This document shows positions 38,213-47,992 of a stretch of 64,000 nt of DNA, piece by piece. Within the stretch, counting starts at the first letter, position 1. The number at the start of each line of letters is the position of its first letter. Origin of the DNA: Methylomagnum ishizawai (GTDB lineage: Bacteria; Pseudomonadota; Gammaproteobacteria; Methylococcales; Methylococcaceae). The translations under genes were made by a program, and so were the position numbers. The stretch spans positions 186,001-250,000 of the forward strand of contig NZ_AP019783.1 in assembly GCF_019670005.1 (NCBI RefSeq). The letters run 5' to 3'. Under the pieces are notes generated by a model that searched no databases, had not been told where the DNA came from, and saw only the letters and a program-made list of their open reading frames with translations.

Positions 38213-39655
38213 GTGAGATCTTTTTCCTATAAATACGCCCAATGGCGCGGCTGGGCCGTGCTGCTCCTGGTCCTCTTGGTGTTCGCCCTGCTCGGGGGGA
38301 TGATCTGGCGCAACCTCGAACGCTTCGAGACCATGCGGGCCTATGTCAGCTATGCCCATCGCATCCAGCAGGTCACGTCCGACTTGCAGGCCGCGCTCAC
38401 CGATTATTTCATCCACCACACCAAGCGCCTGGACGCCGCGCAATTGTCCCGCCTGTCCGCCGAGATCGGGGATTTGGCGCGGGAGGATTATCACGTCGCC
38501 CCCGCCACGCCGACCCAATTGGCCGAACTGAGCGCGATGGTGTCCGACTTGGCGAACGAGGGCGCGACCACGGAGCAGCAGGAAGCCCGGCTGTTGCAGG
38601 CGCTGAATATCACCGGCGCGATGATGGACGCGGAGACCTTGGAGCGCGAGCGCTTGTTGGAGGATATCGGCAAGGAAACCCGCACCGAGGTCGAGTTGGC
38701 CTTCGCCGTGGTGGCGGCTTTGTTGTTGTTCGTGGGCTTGTTCATCAGCCACCGCATCCTGGCCCCGTTGCACGACCTCAAGGAATTGTTGCTGCGCTTG
38801 GCCCGCGAGGATTTCACGCCGATAGGCACCCAGGCCATCGATCCCTTGTTGCTGCCGGTGTTCCAAAGCTACAACGAGATGGTGCGCCATCTGGCCGAGT
38901 TGGAGGAGGCCAAGCGCCATTACGCCGAGTCGTTGGAGGCCGAGGTGCGTTCCGCCACCCGCGCCCTGTTGGAGCAACAGGCGAGTTTGGCGCGGACCGA
39001 GCGCCTGGCGGCGGTGGGCGAATTGGCGGCGGGGATCGCCCACGAACTCCGCAATCCCCTGGCCGGTATCCAGATGAGCATCGCCAACCTCCGCAACGAA
39101 CTGGCCGATCCCGAACAGACCGAGCGGGCTTCCCTGGTCATGGAGGAATTGAAGCGGATGGGCCGTTTGCTCAATGAATTGCTGGACCAGAGCAAGCACA
39201 CCCCGGCCCCGGTCTGCGAATTCAATCTATCGACGATGGTGGGCGAACTGGTGTCGCTGGTGCGTTATCAGGTGCCGCCGGGGGTAAGGCTGGATTTCGA
39301 GGGGCCGGAGCGGCTGATCTGCCGTCTACCCGAATGCCGTTTGCGGCAGAGCCTGTTGAACTTGGTGCTGAATTCGGCGGAGGTGTTGCGGAACGGCGAG
39401 GGCCGTATCCTGATCGAGGTCCAGGCCGAGGAGGAACGGGTGGTGTTGAGCGTCACCGACGACGGGCCGGGCTTCGGCCGGGAAATGCTGGAAAGCGGCA
39501 TCCGGCCCTTCGCCACCGGCAGGCCGGGCGGGACCGGGCTGGGTTTGGCCATGGTGCAGCGCTTCGCCCGCGACCTCGGGGGCCAGCTCAGCCTCGCCAA
39601 CATCCGGCCCCATGGTGCCCGCGTCAAGTTGCTGCTGCCGTATCGCTGTGGTTGA
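38213..39655 (+). CDS. Orphan sensor histidine kinase (two membrane helices, HAMP, HisKA, HATPase)
   Basis: 480 residues from GTG 38213, chosen because the first helix (about 14-32) follows at once; a TATAAT lies 35 bp upstream at 38173-38178. The periplasmic region (about 33-160) is helical, in the four-helix-bundle style. TM2 is at about 161-180, then HAMP (181-235) and a coiled coil. The DHp motif [13 protein letters not shown] has the phosphoryl His at residue 277. N-box [11 protein letters not shown]1 DDGPGFG and G2 [11 protein letters not shown] form the ATPase. No response regulator is adjacent, so the partner must be elsewhere. The ligand is unknown. Its 3' end overlaps the convergent cca gene by 32 bp. 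Confidence 0.92.
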   Translation: MRSFSYKYAQWRGWAVLLLVLLVFALLGGMIWRNLERFETMRAYVSYAHRIQQVTSDLQAALTDYFIHHTKRLDAAQLSRLSAEIGDLAREDYHVAPATPTQLAELSAMVSDLANEGATTEQQEARLLQALNITGAMMDAETLERERLLEDIGKETRTEVELAFAVVAALLLFVGLFISHRILAPLHDLKELLLRLAREDFTPIGTQAIDPLLLPVFQSYNEMVRHLAELEEAKRHYAESLEAEVRSATRALLEQQASLARTERLAAVGELAAGIAHELRNPLAGIQMSIANLRNELADPEQTERASLVMEELKRMGRLLNELLDQSKHTPAPVCEFNLSTMVGELVSLVRYQVPPGVRLDFEGPERLICRLPECRLRQSLLNLVLNSAEVLRNGEGRILIEVQAEEERVVLSVTDDGPGFGREMLESGIRPFATGRPGGTGLGLAMVQRFARDLGGQLSLANIRPHGARVKLLLPYRCG

Positions 39656-40877
39656 AGGCTTCGCGGCGCGCTTGGGCCACCGCCCGGATGCGCTCCCGCC
39701 TGAGTTGCTCGCCCAGTGCCACGCCCTGATAGCCTTTGTCCAGCAACGGGGCCACCGGCACCGCCGCCGCCGCGTTCCGCGCCGCCCTCAACCAAGCGGC
39801 CTGCGGATAGGGCCGTTGCTCGAAGCCGGTACGGCCCTTGGCGTCGGCTTCGCAGGCCAGCAGGAAAGCTTCCAGGGCGTCGCCGCGATGGAAGGCTTCC
39901 AGCCGCTGCAATAGATCGACCACCGTGCCGGGGCGCAATTCCAAGGCCCGGTGGCAATGGCCGTGGTAGCGCATGGTTTTTTCCGCCAGCTTGCGGAAGG
40001 CGTTGGGCACCTTGAGCCGGTGGCACAGGCCGTCCAGCGCGGGCAGTCCGGCTTGCTCGTGGCCCCGGTGCCGGGGCCAGTGTTCCGGTGGGGTCAAACC
40101 CTTGCCGAGATCGTGGGTCAGGGCCGCGAACCGCACCACCGGATCGGGCGAGAGTTCCGCCGCCGCCGCCAGCACCAGGAGGGTGTGGATGCCGGTGTCG
40201 ATTTCCGGGTGGTGCTGTGGCGGTTGCGGCACGCCGAACAAGCGGTCGATTTCCGGGAACAGCCGCGCCAACGCCCCGCACGCCCGCAACACCTCGAAGA
40301 ACCCGCCCGGCCTGGGTTCGTTCAGCGCCTTGAGCCATTCCGCCCACACCCGCTCCGGGACCAGGGCGTCCACCTCCCCCGCTTCGACCATGCGCCGCAT
40401 CAAGTCCAGGGTCTCGTCCGCCACCCGGAATCCCAGCGGCGCGAAACGGGCGGCGAAACGCGCCGCCCGGAGGATGCGCACCGGGTCTTCGCCGAAGGCG
40501 GGCGAGACATGGCGCAATAAGCGGGCTTCCAAATCCCGCGTCCCGCCATAGGGGTCGATCACGCGGCCCTCGGTGTCCATGGCGATGGCGTTGATGGTGA
40601 GGTCGCGCCGCAACAGGTCTTGTTCCAGCGTGACCCCAGGCGCGGCGTGGACCGCGAAGCCGTGGTAGCCGGGGGCGGTTTTGCGCTCGGTGCGGGCCAG
40701 GGCGTATTCCTCGCGGGTTTCCGGGTGCAGGAATACCGGGAAATCCTTGCCCACCGGACGGAAACCCTGGGCCACCAGGCTGTCCGGGGTCTCGCCCACC
40801 ACCACCCAATCGCGTTCCTTGACCTCAAGGCCGAGCAATATGTCCCGCACCGCGCCGCCGACCAGATAGGTTCGCAT
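39624..40877 (-). CDS. cca: Multifunctional CCA-adding tRNA nucleotidyltransferase
   Basis: 417 residues from ATG 40877, where the enzyme begins [19 protein letters not shown] with no leader. The class II nucleotidyltransferase features are GGAVRD, the DxD-like [20 protein letters not shown] and the [12 protein letters not shown] motif (C/D region). A C-terminal HD domain is present (ALTHDLGKG, then [18 protein letters not shown]), as in the E. coli type that also has phosphatase and 2',3'-cyclic phosphodiesterase activity. It completes or repairs tRNA 3' CCA ends. The gene overlaps the histidine kinase end by 32 bp and is divergent from the SelW-like gene across 67 bp. Confidence 0.96.
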   Translation of the reverse strand: MRTYLVGGAVRDILLGLEVKERDWVVVGETPDSLVAQGFRPVGKDFPVFLHPETREEYALARTERKTAPGYHGFAVHAAPGVTLEQDLLRRDLTINAIAMDTEGRVIDPYGGTRDLEARLLRHVSPAFGEDPVRILRAARFAARFAPLGFRVADETLDLMRRMVEAGEVDALVPERVWAEWLKALNEPRPGGFFEVLRACGALARLFPEIDRLFGVPQPPQHHPEIDTGIHTLLVLAAAAELSPDPVVRFAALTHDLGKGLTPPEHWPRHRGHEQAGLPALDGLCHRLKVPNAFRKLAEKTMRYHGHCHRALELRPGTVVDLLQRLEAFHRGDALEAFLLACEADAKGRTGFEQRPYPQAAWLRAARNAAAAVPVAPLLDKGYQGVALGEQLRRERIRAVAQARREAFNHSDTAAAT

Positions 40878-40944
40878 GGTTTTTCCCCCTGGGGTTCCTG
40901 TTAGCATGGGGGCTTATTGTAAACAGCAACGGGAGGAGCGAAGC

Positions 40945-41223
40945 ATGTCCGGGAAACCGCGGGTCGAGATCGAATATTGCACCCAGTGCCGCTGGTTGTT
41001 GCGGGCGGCGTGGCTGGCGCAGGAGTTATTGACCACCTTCGAGGAGGAATTGGGCGGCGTGGCCTTGATCCCCGGCACGGGCGGGGTGTTCGAGGTGCGC
41101 TGCGGGGAAAGGACGCTGTGGTCGCGCAAGCAGGAGGGACGCTTCCCCGAGGCCAAGGAGTTGAAGCAGCGGGTCCGCGACGAGATCGCCCCCGACCGTT
41201 CGTTGGGCCATTCCGACCGCTAA
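40945..41223 (+). CDS. SelT/SelW/SelH (Rdx) family protein, cysteine form
   Basis: 92 residues, with GGGAGGAG before ATG 40945. The thioredoxin-like fold shows the CxxC redox motif at the end of strand 1 (IEYCTQCRW, where animal SelW has CxxU), then GVFEVRCGERTLWSRKQEGR and FPEAKELKQRVRD. The family is thought to act in thiol redox control; bacterial function is not settled. It converges with pilE, with a 4-bp overlap at the stops. Confidence 0.9.
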   Translation: MSGKPRVEIEYCTQCRWLLRAAWLAQELLTTFEEELGGVALIPGTGGVFEVRCGERTLWSRKQEGRFPEAKELKQRVRDEIAPDRSLGHSDR

Positions 41224-41660
41224 TTGCGCCAGCAGTCGGCGACGGCCAGCCCCGGCAGCGCGTTGGCGATGCCCCGCACATTGGCCGAGCTGAGCGTCAG
41301 GGTGCCGCAACGGTCGTGGGCCTGGACGCCCACGGGCACGGCCTTCAAGGTGTAGCCGGTGGCGGTGAGGTCGGCGATCTGTAGTTGATAGTTCGGCGGG
41401 CCGTCCGCCGGGACTTGGTCGGAAAAGATCGAGCCGGGAGCCAAACCCAGCGCGGCGGTGGCGTAGCTGCTGTGGGTGGTGAACAGCCGCTCCAGGGCTT
41501 GTTGCAGGCCATATAAGGCACCTTCCGCGTCGGCCCGCCGTCCGCTCCGCACCTGCTCCGTGTAGCTCGGATAGGCGATGGCGGCCAGGATGCCGACGAT
41601 GGCGAGGACGACGATGGCCTCGACCAGGGTGAAGCCGGAAGGATGTGGAGGTTGGTTCAT
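41220..41660 (-). CDS. pilE: Type IV pilus minor pilin PilE
   Basis: 146 residues. A short leader, MNQPPHPSG, is cut by PilD before the N-methylated Phe in GFTLVEAIVVLAIVGILAAI, with Glu5 conserved. The globular part has a C-terminal disulfide candidate (DRCGTLTLSS and VADCWRN). As last gene of the fimT-pilVWXY1E operon it matches Pseudomonas pilE, a minor pilin that joins the priming complex with PilVWX and PilY1. A major pilin is less likely from the context. Confidence 0.9.
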   Translation of the reverse strand: MNQPPHPSGFTLVEAIVVLAIVGILAAIAYPSYTEQVRSGRRADAEGALYGLQQALERLFTTHSSYATAALGLAPGSIFSDQVPADGPPNYQLQIADLTATGYTLKAVPVGVQAHDRCGTLTLSSANVRGIANALPGLAVADCWRN

Positions 41661-41682
41661 GGCGGGGTGTCCTGTGGGGGGT

Positions 41683-44600
41683 TCAGCGGATTTGCCGCCA
41701 GGATTGGCGGCCTGGGTTGTCGGCGCTATTGCCCTTTTGGACTTCCGCGCTGGCCCGGCCTTCGTCGTCGACGCCCGCCGAGGTGTTGGTGATGCGGTGG
41801 ATATGGCCGCCATCGCGGACGATGCGGGTGGAACTGGGGAGGGCGTCGAAGGCCAGTCCCGTGGGTGCCCCGCCGTTCCCGATATCCTTGCCGTCGATGT
41901 GGCCGTCCTTGTTCACGTCGAACAGCGGCGCATCGACGGCGGGCGCGCCCCCGGTGAAGGCGTCCAGTTCCATGATCCAACCGCTGCCGCCGGCGGCGCA
42001 GTGCTGTTGGGTCGGCGCGAGGGTGGTGTAGGTGATCTTGCCGTCGTGCAGCACCGGGTCGCTCACGGAGCGCTCGCCCCGGACCTCGCCGCCGGGGCCG
42101 ATCAGGTCCAGATACCAGCCTTGCTGGGTGGCGTAATCGACCGGGTTGGACGAGGTGAAACGCGCCTTGTATAGCCCCAGGCGGGCTTCGCCGAGGATGG
42201 TTTGCCGGGCCAGCTTGGCCTTCGCCACCGGCGGGACCGTGCCGGTGCTTGAATTGCCGTCCCAGACGCCATAGAGCGTTTGCGGCTGCTGGCCGATGGG
42301 GGCGGTGGGGTCATTGTCGCCCTGGAGGAAATAGCGTCCCGTGCCGAAGTACACCATGAAGCCGGGCAATTGGCCCTGGGCCAGCCCGACCTGGGGCTTG
42401 CCGGTGATGGGTTGCCGGTCGGCGTCGGCGCAGGGCGTGCCGTTATTGACGCAGGCGACGAACAAGGGCGCGGGCCTGCCGCCCGCATGATGGGCGAAAT
42501 CCCAGTTCTCGAGCTTGGGATCGGTGAAATCGAGCTTCCAGAGGTTGCCGGTCAAATCCCCGGCGTAGACATAATCCGCCTTGCGGTCCTGGTTCATGTC
42601 GATGGCGATGGGCGAGGACAGGCCGTTTTTGTCGATCCAGGCGTTGCCGCCCGCCAGGGTATCGAAGCGCTTGAGGAGACTGCCGCTGGCCAGGTCGAGG
42701 ACGAACAGCACCGCGTGGCCGTTCTGGCTGTAATAGCCGTTCGCCACCAGGGCCACCCAGGGATGTTCCTCGTCGTTGGTGCGGAGCAGGACGGCCTGGG
42801 GCAGGCTATAGCCCAGGTCGGGCAGACGGGTGTTGTCGGTGGTGGCGAATTCCCACAGCACGTCGGCGGTGCCGAACCCACCCGGATGGCCGATATCCAA
42901 CGCGAAGACGCCGCGCCCGCCCGCGCCGGTCGTGCCCAGCAGGAGGGTTTTCCAGCGCCCGCCCAAATAGGCGTCGCCCACCCAGGGCGAGCCGTCCACG
43001 AAGAATTTGTGGTGGCTGGAATCCTGGATATAGGCCGGGGAACTCAGCCGGTTCAGGTTGGCATAGGCGGTGCTGGGCACATAGCCGAACACCTCCTCGC
43101 CGCCCGCCGCGCCGCCGGTGGCGTTGAAGGCGTGGAGCATCCCGTCGTTGCCGCCGATATAGAGCATGGGCGGGCGGCTGGCCTTGTCGTTGGCGAGATA
43201 ATCGGCGTAGGCGGTGCCTTCGGTGCCGGGCAGCAGGTCGTAGCCGAAATCCTGGCCACCGGCGAAGGCCGGGTTGGAATTCACGAAGTCGCCGAGCAGG
43301 CGCTCCGTGCTGCCCTTGGCGTCGGTGCGGTCGCGAAAGGGGCCGCCGTGGCGCATTTCCTTGGAGGTATCGCCCTTGAGGTATTCCACCCGCGCCGGGC
43401 CGAGCTTGTCCGGGGGGAGGGTCTGGTCGGGATCGTACCCGCTGTCGAGCTGGGCCTGTTGGTCGCAATTCAAGAATTCCCAGTCGAAGGGGATGGCCTT
43501 GCCGACCGCCCCGCCACCGCAGGCGGTGCCCTGGGGATTGTAGGAGAAGATGTGTTGCTGGCGGTAGGGATAGGAGGCGCTGGTCAGCTTCGCGGAGGCT
43601 TGCCAAACCGGCGGGTCCGAGAGCCGCCCGTCGGCGAATTTGAAGGCGTAGACCTCCCCGCTCCAATCGCCGCTGTCGAAACCGGCCATGAACACCAGGG
43701 TATCGGCGCTCAGATAGACCGAGGTGGTGGCGACCGAGGAGGCGGAGCCCGAGTTTTGCGCGATGGTGTTGATGATCTCGCCCAGTTTGTCGCGGAGGTC
43801 CACGGGGTTTTTGGCGCTGAACAACCGGCCCCGGCCATTGAGGGTGGCGTGCCAGAAGTCGTCCTCCTTGTCGGCGATGGTGAACGCGCTGGTGGTCGAT
43901 GGCCAGTCCGCAGCGGTGAGGGCGTAGGGGTCGAGCTTGGGATTGTCCGGCTTGAACAGCTTGCCCGGAACGCCCAGGCTGACCCCGTAGAAATTCATGT
44001 GGGGGTTGTTGTTGCAATCCAGGCCGGGATCGTGCCCCGGCTTGGCGCAGGCGCTGGGGATGGGCACCTGGCCTGGGGAGAGGCCTGGAGTGGCGGAATC
44101 AAGTCCGACATAATATTTCATGGCGATATCGGCGAGGGTATCCGACGCCCCATCCTTATAGGGGTCTATCCCCGAGAATATATTTTTCCCGTCGCCGCTT
44201 TTGAAGAGGCTGTTATCGACATTGCCGACGCCTATCGTGACATTGGCTTTATAGTCGTAGGCACCGTCCGTGAACAGGATACCCGAGTTTTTTTGGCAGG
44301 AGTATTGGATGGTGTCCGCCTGCTCGAACTGCATCCCCATGTATTTCACCGCCTGCCGGTTGGGCGTGGCCCCCGTGAAATTATAATAGTAAACCCCGTT
44401 GTCATTATTGGTCAGCAAGGCATTGCGGTCGCCGACATTGCTCAGATTCTTCAGCGCCAGGCTGGGTAGCGGGGTTTTTATATTGCTCACACCGGGAGGG
44501 GCTTCGATCACGGCGTTGATCCTGAAGATACCCAGGTTCATGCCCTTGATATGTTCCAGGGCGAAGCCGATGGCCCCCCGGGTCGCCAATTGCCGGCTCC

Positions 44601-45783
44601 GGTAATAGGTGAACCAATTGGCGAAATTCCGCAAGGCTGACGCGCATTGGTTCAGGTCGGAGAAATGGGCGCTATCGCAGCGGATTTCATAGCGCTTCAG
44701 CCGGGTCCGGCTTTGCCCGCCGAGGTTCCAGGTATCCTTGTCCAGATAATCGATGCCGCCGCCATTGTCCAAATCCCAATATAACGCCTGCAAGGCCGGG
44801 GGGCTGGCGGAATCCAGCCCTTTGACGATGGCGTCGTGTTCGAGGTCGTGGACGTATGAGCTGAAATACTTGGGATAGGCGGCACGGATATCGAGGGTAT
44901 CCGGCAGGTAGAAGGTCGCCGGATAATATTGCACCCCGAGTTTGTTCAGCGGCGGGAGCGAGTTGGAGGGATCGTTTAGCTTAAAGGGGTTTCTGAGCGA
45001 ATCCGGGTTGGTCACCCAGGTGCCGCTGTTGACCGAACCATTCGGGGTGCTCCATTTGAAATAAGGGGTATCCGCGGGCAGGGTCGGGGCATCCCAGGTT
45101 TTCGCGCCGTTTACAAGGTAATAGCCCTTGCCGCGGAAGGGGGTGCTGCCCGTGCCGGCATAGAAGGTATAACCCCAGCCGGCGCATTTTATGGGGCTGT
45201 CGAGCGGGAAGGTATTGGGGAAATCAGGCGTCGGGGGCGGACAGGCGGCGTTATTGTTATAGTTGGGTACGATATTTTCGGTCGGCCTGTTCGATTTGAC
45301 CGGGTCCCAACGCGCCGCGGCGGGATCGGAGGGGTTGAAAACCAGATCGTAATCGGCCCAGGGCTGGTAATCGGTGCCGGGGTCGAAATACTGGCTATTG
45401 AACGCCGGGGAGCGGGCGTCGGCATATTCGGGAAGCGGCGGCACGACGCCCGTGGTATATAGGTTGGAACCGCCCCCCTGCGTGGCCAAGCCGAAGGGGT
45501 TGTTATAGGCATCGGGAAACAGCGAAGCCTGCACATAGGTGTTGGTGGCGAAATAATAGGAGTCGTTCACGCCATAGGGCATCACCACTTCGGCGGTCAT
45601 GCTGGACGAATCGTCCACTCCCATGATGACGTTGGGCATTTCGGCATTGCCGAGGAACAGCGGCACGTCGGCAATCGAACCCTCCCCCCGCGCCGTCGGC
45701 ATGCCGCAGGACAACGCCAATACCGCCGCCCCGAGCGCACCGCGCCGGAATGGGATGGGTGGGCCGTCGAATCCGCTGTGCAT
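41683..45783 (-). CDS. pilY1: Type IV pilus tip-associated adhesin PilY1
   Basis: 1366 residues from ATG 45783, with a signal peptide ending near ARGEG. The N-terminal part has a VWA-like MIDAS start, VIMGVDDSSSMTAE (DxSxS), typical of mechanosensing PilY1. The C-terminal half is the conserved beta-propeller (NDGMLHAFNATGG, LLGTTGAGGRGVFALDIGHP) with a calcium loop DMNQDRKADYVYAGD (about 1060), which controls pilus extension in Pseudomonas. A second EF-hand-like loop, DVNKDGHIDGKD (about 1294), lies close to the C-terminus. The protein is secreted and sits at the pilus tip. Spacing of 22 bp to pilE and 10 bp to pilX supports one operon. The region before the propeller (44100-45300) is less GC-rich than its flanks, as expected for a fast-evolving adhesin domain. 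Confidence 0.93.
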   Translation of the reverse strand: MHSGFDGPPIPFRRGALGAAVLALSCGMPTARGEGSIADVPLFLGNAEMPNVIMGVDDSSSMTAEVVMPYGVNDSYYFATNTYVQASLFPDAYNNPFGLATQGGGSNLYTTGVVPPLPEYADARSPAFNSQYFDPGTDYQPWADYDLVFNPSDPAAARWDPVKSNRPTENIVPNYNNNAACPPPTPDFPNTFPLDSPIKCAGWGYTFYAGTGSTPFRGKGYYLVNGAKTWDAPTLPADTPYFKWSTPNGSVNSGTWVTNPDSLRNPFKLNDPSNSLPPLNKLGVQYYPATFYLPDTLDIRAAYPKYFSSYVHDLEHDAIVKGLDSASPPALQALYWDLDNGGGIDYLDKDTWNLGGQSRTRLKRYEIRCDSAHFSDLNQCASALRNFANWFTYYRSRQLATRGAIGFALEHIKGMNLGIFRINAVIEAPPGVSNIKTPLPSLALKNLSNVGDRNALLTNNDNGVYYYNFTGATPNRQAVKYMGMQFEQADTIQYSCQKNSGILFTDGAYDYKANVTIGVGNVDNSLFKSGDGKNIFSGIDPYKDGASDTLADIAMKYYVGLDSATPGLSPGQVPIPSACAKPGHDPGLDCNNNPHMNFYGVSLGVPGKLFKPDNPKLDPYALTAADWPSTTSAFTIADKEDDFWHATLNGRGRLFSAKNPVDLRDKLGEIINTIAQNSGSASSVATTSVYLSADTLVFMAGFDSGDWSGEVYAFKFADGRLSDPPVWQASAKLTSASYPYRQQHIFSYNPQGTACGGGAVGKAIPFDWEFLNCDQQAQLDSGYDPDQTLPPDKLGPARVEYLKGDTSKEMRHGGPFRDRTDAKGSTERLLGDFVNSNPAFAGGQDFGYDLLPGTEGTAYADYLANDKASRPPMLYIGGNDGMLHAFNATGGAAGGEEVFGYVPSTAYANLNRLSSPAYIQDSSHHKFFVDGSPWVGDAYLGGRWKTLLLGTTGAGGRGVFALDIGHPGGFGTADVLWEFATTDNTRLPDLGYSLPQAVLLRTNDEEHPWVALVANGYYSQNGHAVLFVLDLASGSLLKRFDTLAGGNAWIDKNGLSSPIAIDMNQDRKADYVYAGDLTGNLWKLDFTDPKLENWDFAHHAGGRPAPLFVACVNNGTPCADADRQPITGKPQVGLAQGQLPGFMVYFGTGRYFLQGDNDPTAPIGQQPQTLYGVWDGNSSTGTVPPVAKAKLARQTILGEARLGLYKARFTSSNPVDYATQQGWYLDLIGPGGEVRGERSVSDPVLHDGKITYTTLAPTQQHCAAGGSGWIMELDAFTGGAPAVDAPLFDVNKDGHIDGKDIGNGGAPTGLAFDALPSSTRIVRDGGHIHRITNTSAGVDDEGRASAEVQKGNSADNPGRQSWRQIR

Positions 45784-45793
45784 GGCGATACCC

Positions 45794-46354
45794 CTAGTGG
45801 CTGGTTTTATAGGTGGATTGCACGATGGCGACGGCGTCCGGGGTGCCGCCACCGCCATGCGCGGTGATGCGGTAATAATGGTTCTGTACCGGCGGACTCC
45901 CGGCGGTGAGTCCGGCGTTGCCGGGGTCGTCCACGAATTGCAGTTTTTCCACGATGTAGCTGGGCGGCTGGGCGATTTGGGCCAGGGAACCCATGTAGGG
46001 CGTCGTCCGGGCCGGGTCGTTCCAGGCGTCGGCGTTGTCGATCAGCTTCCAGACCGGGATCGCTTGGATATCGCTGGCATAGCAGCCCGAACCATCCAAG
46101 CCGTCGGCGGGGGTGCCGGTGCAGGGCACTTCGCCGCCGGGATACGCCAGGGCTTGGTTCCGCAACCATCGCTCGCCCTGCCGTAGCGCGGACTCGGCGG
46201 CCTGGAAGGCCAAATCCCGGCTGCGGGCGTTGCCGGCCATTTTTTCCTCCAGCGCCGTGGTTTGCACCGCCGCCGCGCCGATCACGGTCATGACCAGCAG
46301 CGTCACCAATCCCACGATGAGGGCTCCGCCGGCCTGGGAGGCGATCCGGCGCAT
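45794..46354 (-). CDS. pilX: Minor pilin PilX
   Basis: 186 residues from ATG 46354. The N-terminus RRIASQAGGALIVGLVTLLV is the PilX form of the class III pilin helix (GxxLIVxLV), followed by MTVIGAAAVQTTALEEKMAG and ARSRDLAFQAAESALRQGER, all family hallmarks. The C-terminal PilX domain has NHYYRITAHGGGG. It is a core part of the pilus-priming complex with PilV, PilW and PilY1. It starts 19 bp after the pilW stop. Confidence 0.9.
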   Translation of the reverse strand: MRRIASQAGGALIVGLVTLLVMTVIGAAAVQTTALEEKMAGNARSRDLAFQAAESALRQGERWLRNQALAYPGGEVPCTGTPADGLDGSGCYASDIQAIPVWKLIDNADAWNDPARTTPYMGSLAQIAQPPSYIVEKLQFVDDPGNAGLTAGSPPVQNHYYRITAHGGGGTPDAVAIVQSTYKTSH

Positions 46355-46373
46355 GCTGTGGATTCCGGGGGGC

Positions 46374-47495
46374 TTATTGGACGCGGATGCCATTGCGCAG
46401 GGCGATGGTCGCGGTGAAGACCTGCCGCAGCCGGCGGTCGTCGGCGGGGTCGATCCAGGTGCCGTTGAGGTCGTAGAGTTCGGCGTCCGGGTCTTTGCGG
46501 ACGTTGTCCTCCACGCTCCGCAGCAGCAGGGCGATCCGCACGCTGACGACCCGGTTCCAATCGGCGATGCTGGAGGCGGGGGAATATTGGAGCGTGCCAT
46601 TGCCATTTTGTACGCCGTAGACCAGTTGCATGTTTTCCACGCCCTCGACCACGGCTTCGCCGGGGGTGTTGGTGCCGCTGTTCCTGGGCTTGCGGTAGAG
46701 CGAGGTGCCGGGGTCGTTGTCGGCCCGCGACAGGTAATACAGCGTCGAGGCCACCCGGTAGACCTCGGCGGGCAGCGAGCCGTGGGGGTTCTGGAGCGAG
46801 GCGAGGTTCGCCGTTTTGATGGCGCTCCAGGTGGTGGTGGCATTGCCGGGATTGCCACCCGCCGCGTGGCCGAGGAGATTGCCGGCCCCGGTGTTCTGGA
46901 ACACATAGGCGGAAGAGCAATCGGCCACCATCACGAAATCGTCGGGCTGGAGGCCGGGTTGGCCGGGATCGCCCGAGGGCGCGACCGTCACCGTATCCGG
47001 GGTCGCGCTTTGCAACGCATCGGGAACCCCGCTATCGGCCCGCCCGCGCACCAGCAGGATATCGTTGCCGAGGACCATGCTGGTGGGGAGCGCGGCGGGC
47101 AGCCTCGGGTTCCATTGGGCGGTCGCCCCCGAAGTCTGGGGGTTGCCCGGGATGGCCAGGCGTTCCCCCGGAAAGGAACCCTTGGCCTCGTAGCCGGCGA
47201 GCCGGGTGCCGAAGTCGTAGAAAGGGTTGCCGTTGGCGTTGAGGGTATTGGTCACGGTGGCCGGGGATTGGGAGGTGCAGCCCAGGGAGCCGGCCATGCG
47301 GATATCCCGCCCCATCCGGTCCAGGGCGTAGCGGGCGTTTTCCTGGAGCCGGGAGAGTTGTTCCTGGACGGTGTAGGTTTGTTTGGTCGCGAGATAGACC
47401 TGGCCGATGCCCGCCATCAGCAGCAGCCCCGTCGCCAGGGCCACCATGATCTCGACCAGGGAGAAGCCCGCGCCGGGCCGGGGCGGGTCGCTCAT
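46374..47495 (-). CDS. pilW: Minor pilin PilW
   Basis: 373 residues from ATG 47495. The prepilin motif GFSLVEIMVALATGLLLMAG is followed by QVYLATKQTYTVQEQLSRLQ and ENARYALDRMGRDIRMAGSL, typical of PilW. The C-terminal globular part is large and includes VVSVRIALLLRSVEDN. PilW bridges PilX and PilV in the priming complex. Its start overlaps the pilV stop by 4 bp. Confidence 0.9.
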   Translation of the reverse strand: MSDPPRPGAGFSLVEIMVALATGLLLMAGIGQVYLATKQTYTVQEQLSRLQENARYALDRMGRDIRMAGSLGCTSQSPATVTNTLNANGNPFYDFGTRLAGYEAKGSFPGERLAIPGNPQTSGATAQWNPRLPAALPTSMVLGNDILLVRGRADSGVPDALQSATPDTVTVAPSGDPGQPGLQPDDFVMVADCSSAYVFQNTGAGNLLGHAAGGNPGNATTTWSAIKTANLASLQNPHGSLPAEVYRVASTLYYLSRADNDPGTSLYRKPRNSGTNTPGEAVVEGVENMQLVYGVQNGNGTLQYSPASSIADWNRVVSVRIALLLRSVEDNVRKDPDAELYDLNGTWIDPADDRRLRQVFTATIALRNGIRVQ

Positions 47496-47992
47496 GGCGA
47501 GAAGCTGGTCGAGAAGCGTTGGTATTGTTCCGCGTCCCCGGTGCGGTCGTCGTCCCACCAGATTTTCACGGTGTAGGTGCCCCCGCCGCCGCAGCCCGTC
47601 GATACCGGCGTGCCGTCGTCGGGGCTGCCGTCGGTGCAGACCACGCCGCTGCCATCGGGCAGGCGCTTTTTCACCTCGGCGGCCCATTGGCTCAGGTCGT
47701 AATCCGCGGTTTGCGCGTCCGAGCAGGCGTTCCAAAGGCAGTCGATGGCGTTGGTGCCGGCCTGGTTGTCGTAGTTGCCATTGCCGAGGGCGCCGGGGTT
47801 GGCGCGGATGCGGTCGATGATTTCGGCGGCGAGTTGGGTGGCGACGGAGCGCTGGACCGCGCTGAGGCTGCCGCGCAGTCCCAGGGTTTGCAGCCCGGCC
47901 AGTCCCAGCAGGCCGACGCCCAGGACCAGGGCGGCGATCAGGACTTCGAGCAGGGTGAAGCCTTGGCAGGCGCGGGCGGCGTTCAAGGACAT
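47492..47992 (-). CDS. pilV: Minor pilin PilV
   Basis: 166 residues from ATG 47992. The leader MSLNAARACQG is cut before FTLLEVLIAALVLGVGLLGL, the PilV form of the prepilin helix. RSVATQLAAEIIDRIRANPG and the C-terminal YTVKIWWDDDRTGDAEQYQR strand complete the family pattern. It overlaps fimT by 10 bp at its 5' end and pilW by 4 bp at its 3' end, so translation is probably coupled. Confidence 0.92.
   Translation of the reverse strand: MSLNAARACQGFTLLEVLIAALVLGVGLLGLAGLQTLGLRGSLSAVQRSVATQLAAEIIDRIRANPGALGNGNYDNQAGTNAIDCLWNACSDAQTADYDLSQWAAEVKKRLPDGSGVVCTDGSPDDGTPVSTGCGGGGTYTVKIWWDDDRTGDAEQYQRFSTSFSP

Noticed and set aside
42280-44469. Open frame of 729 codons on the plus strand
   Set aside because: Antisense to pilY1; composition is that of a shadow frame and no domain is visible.
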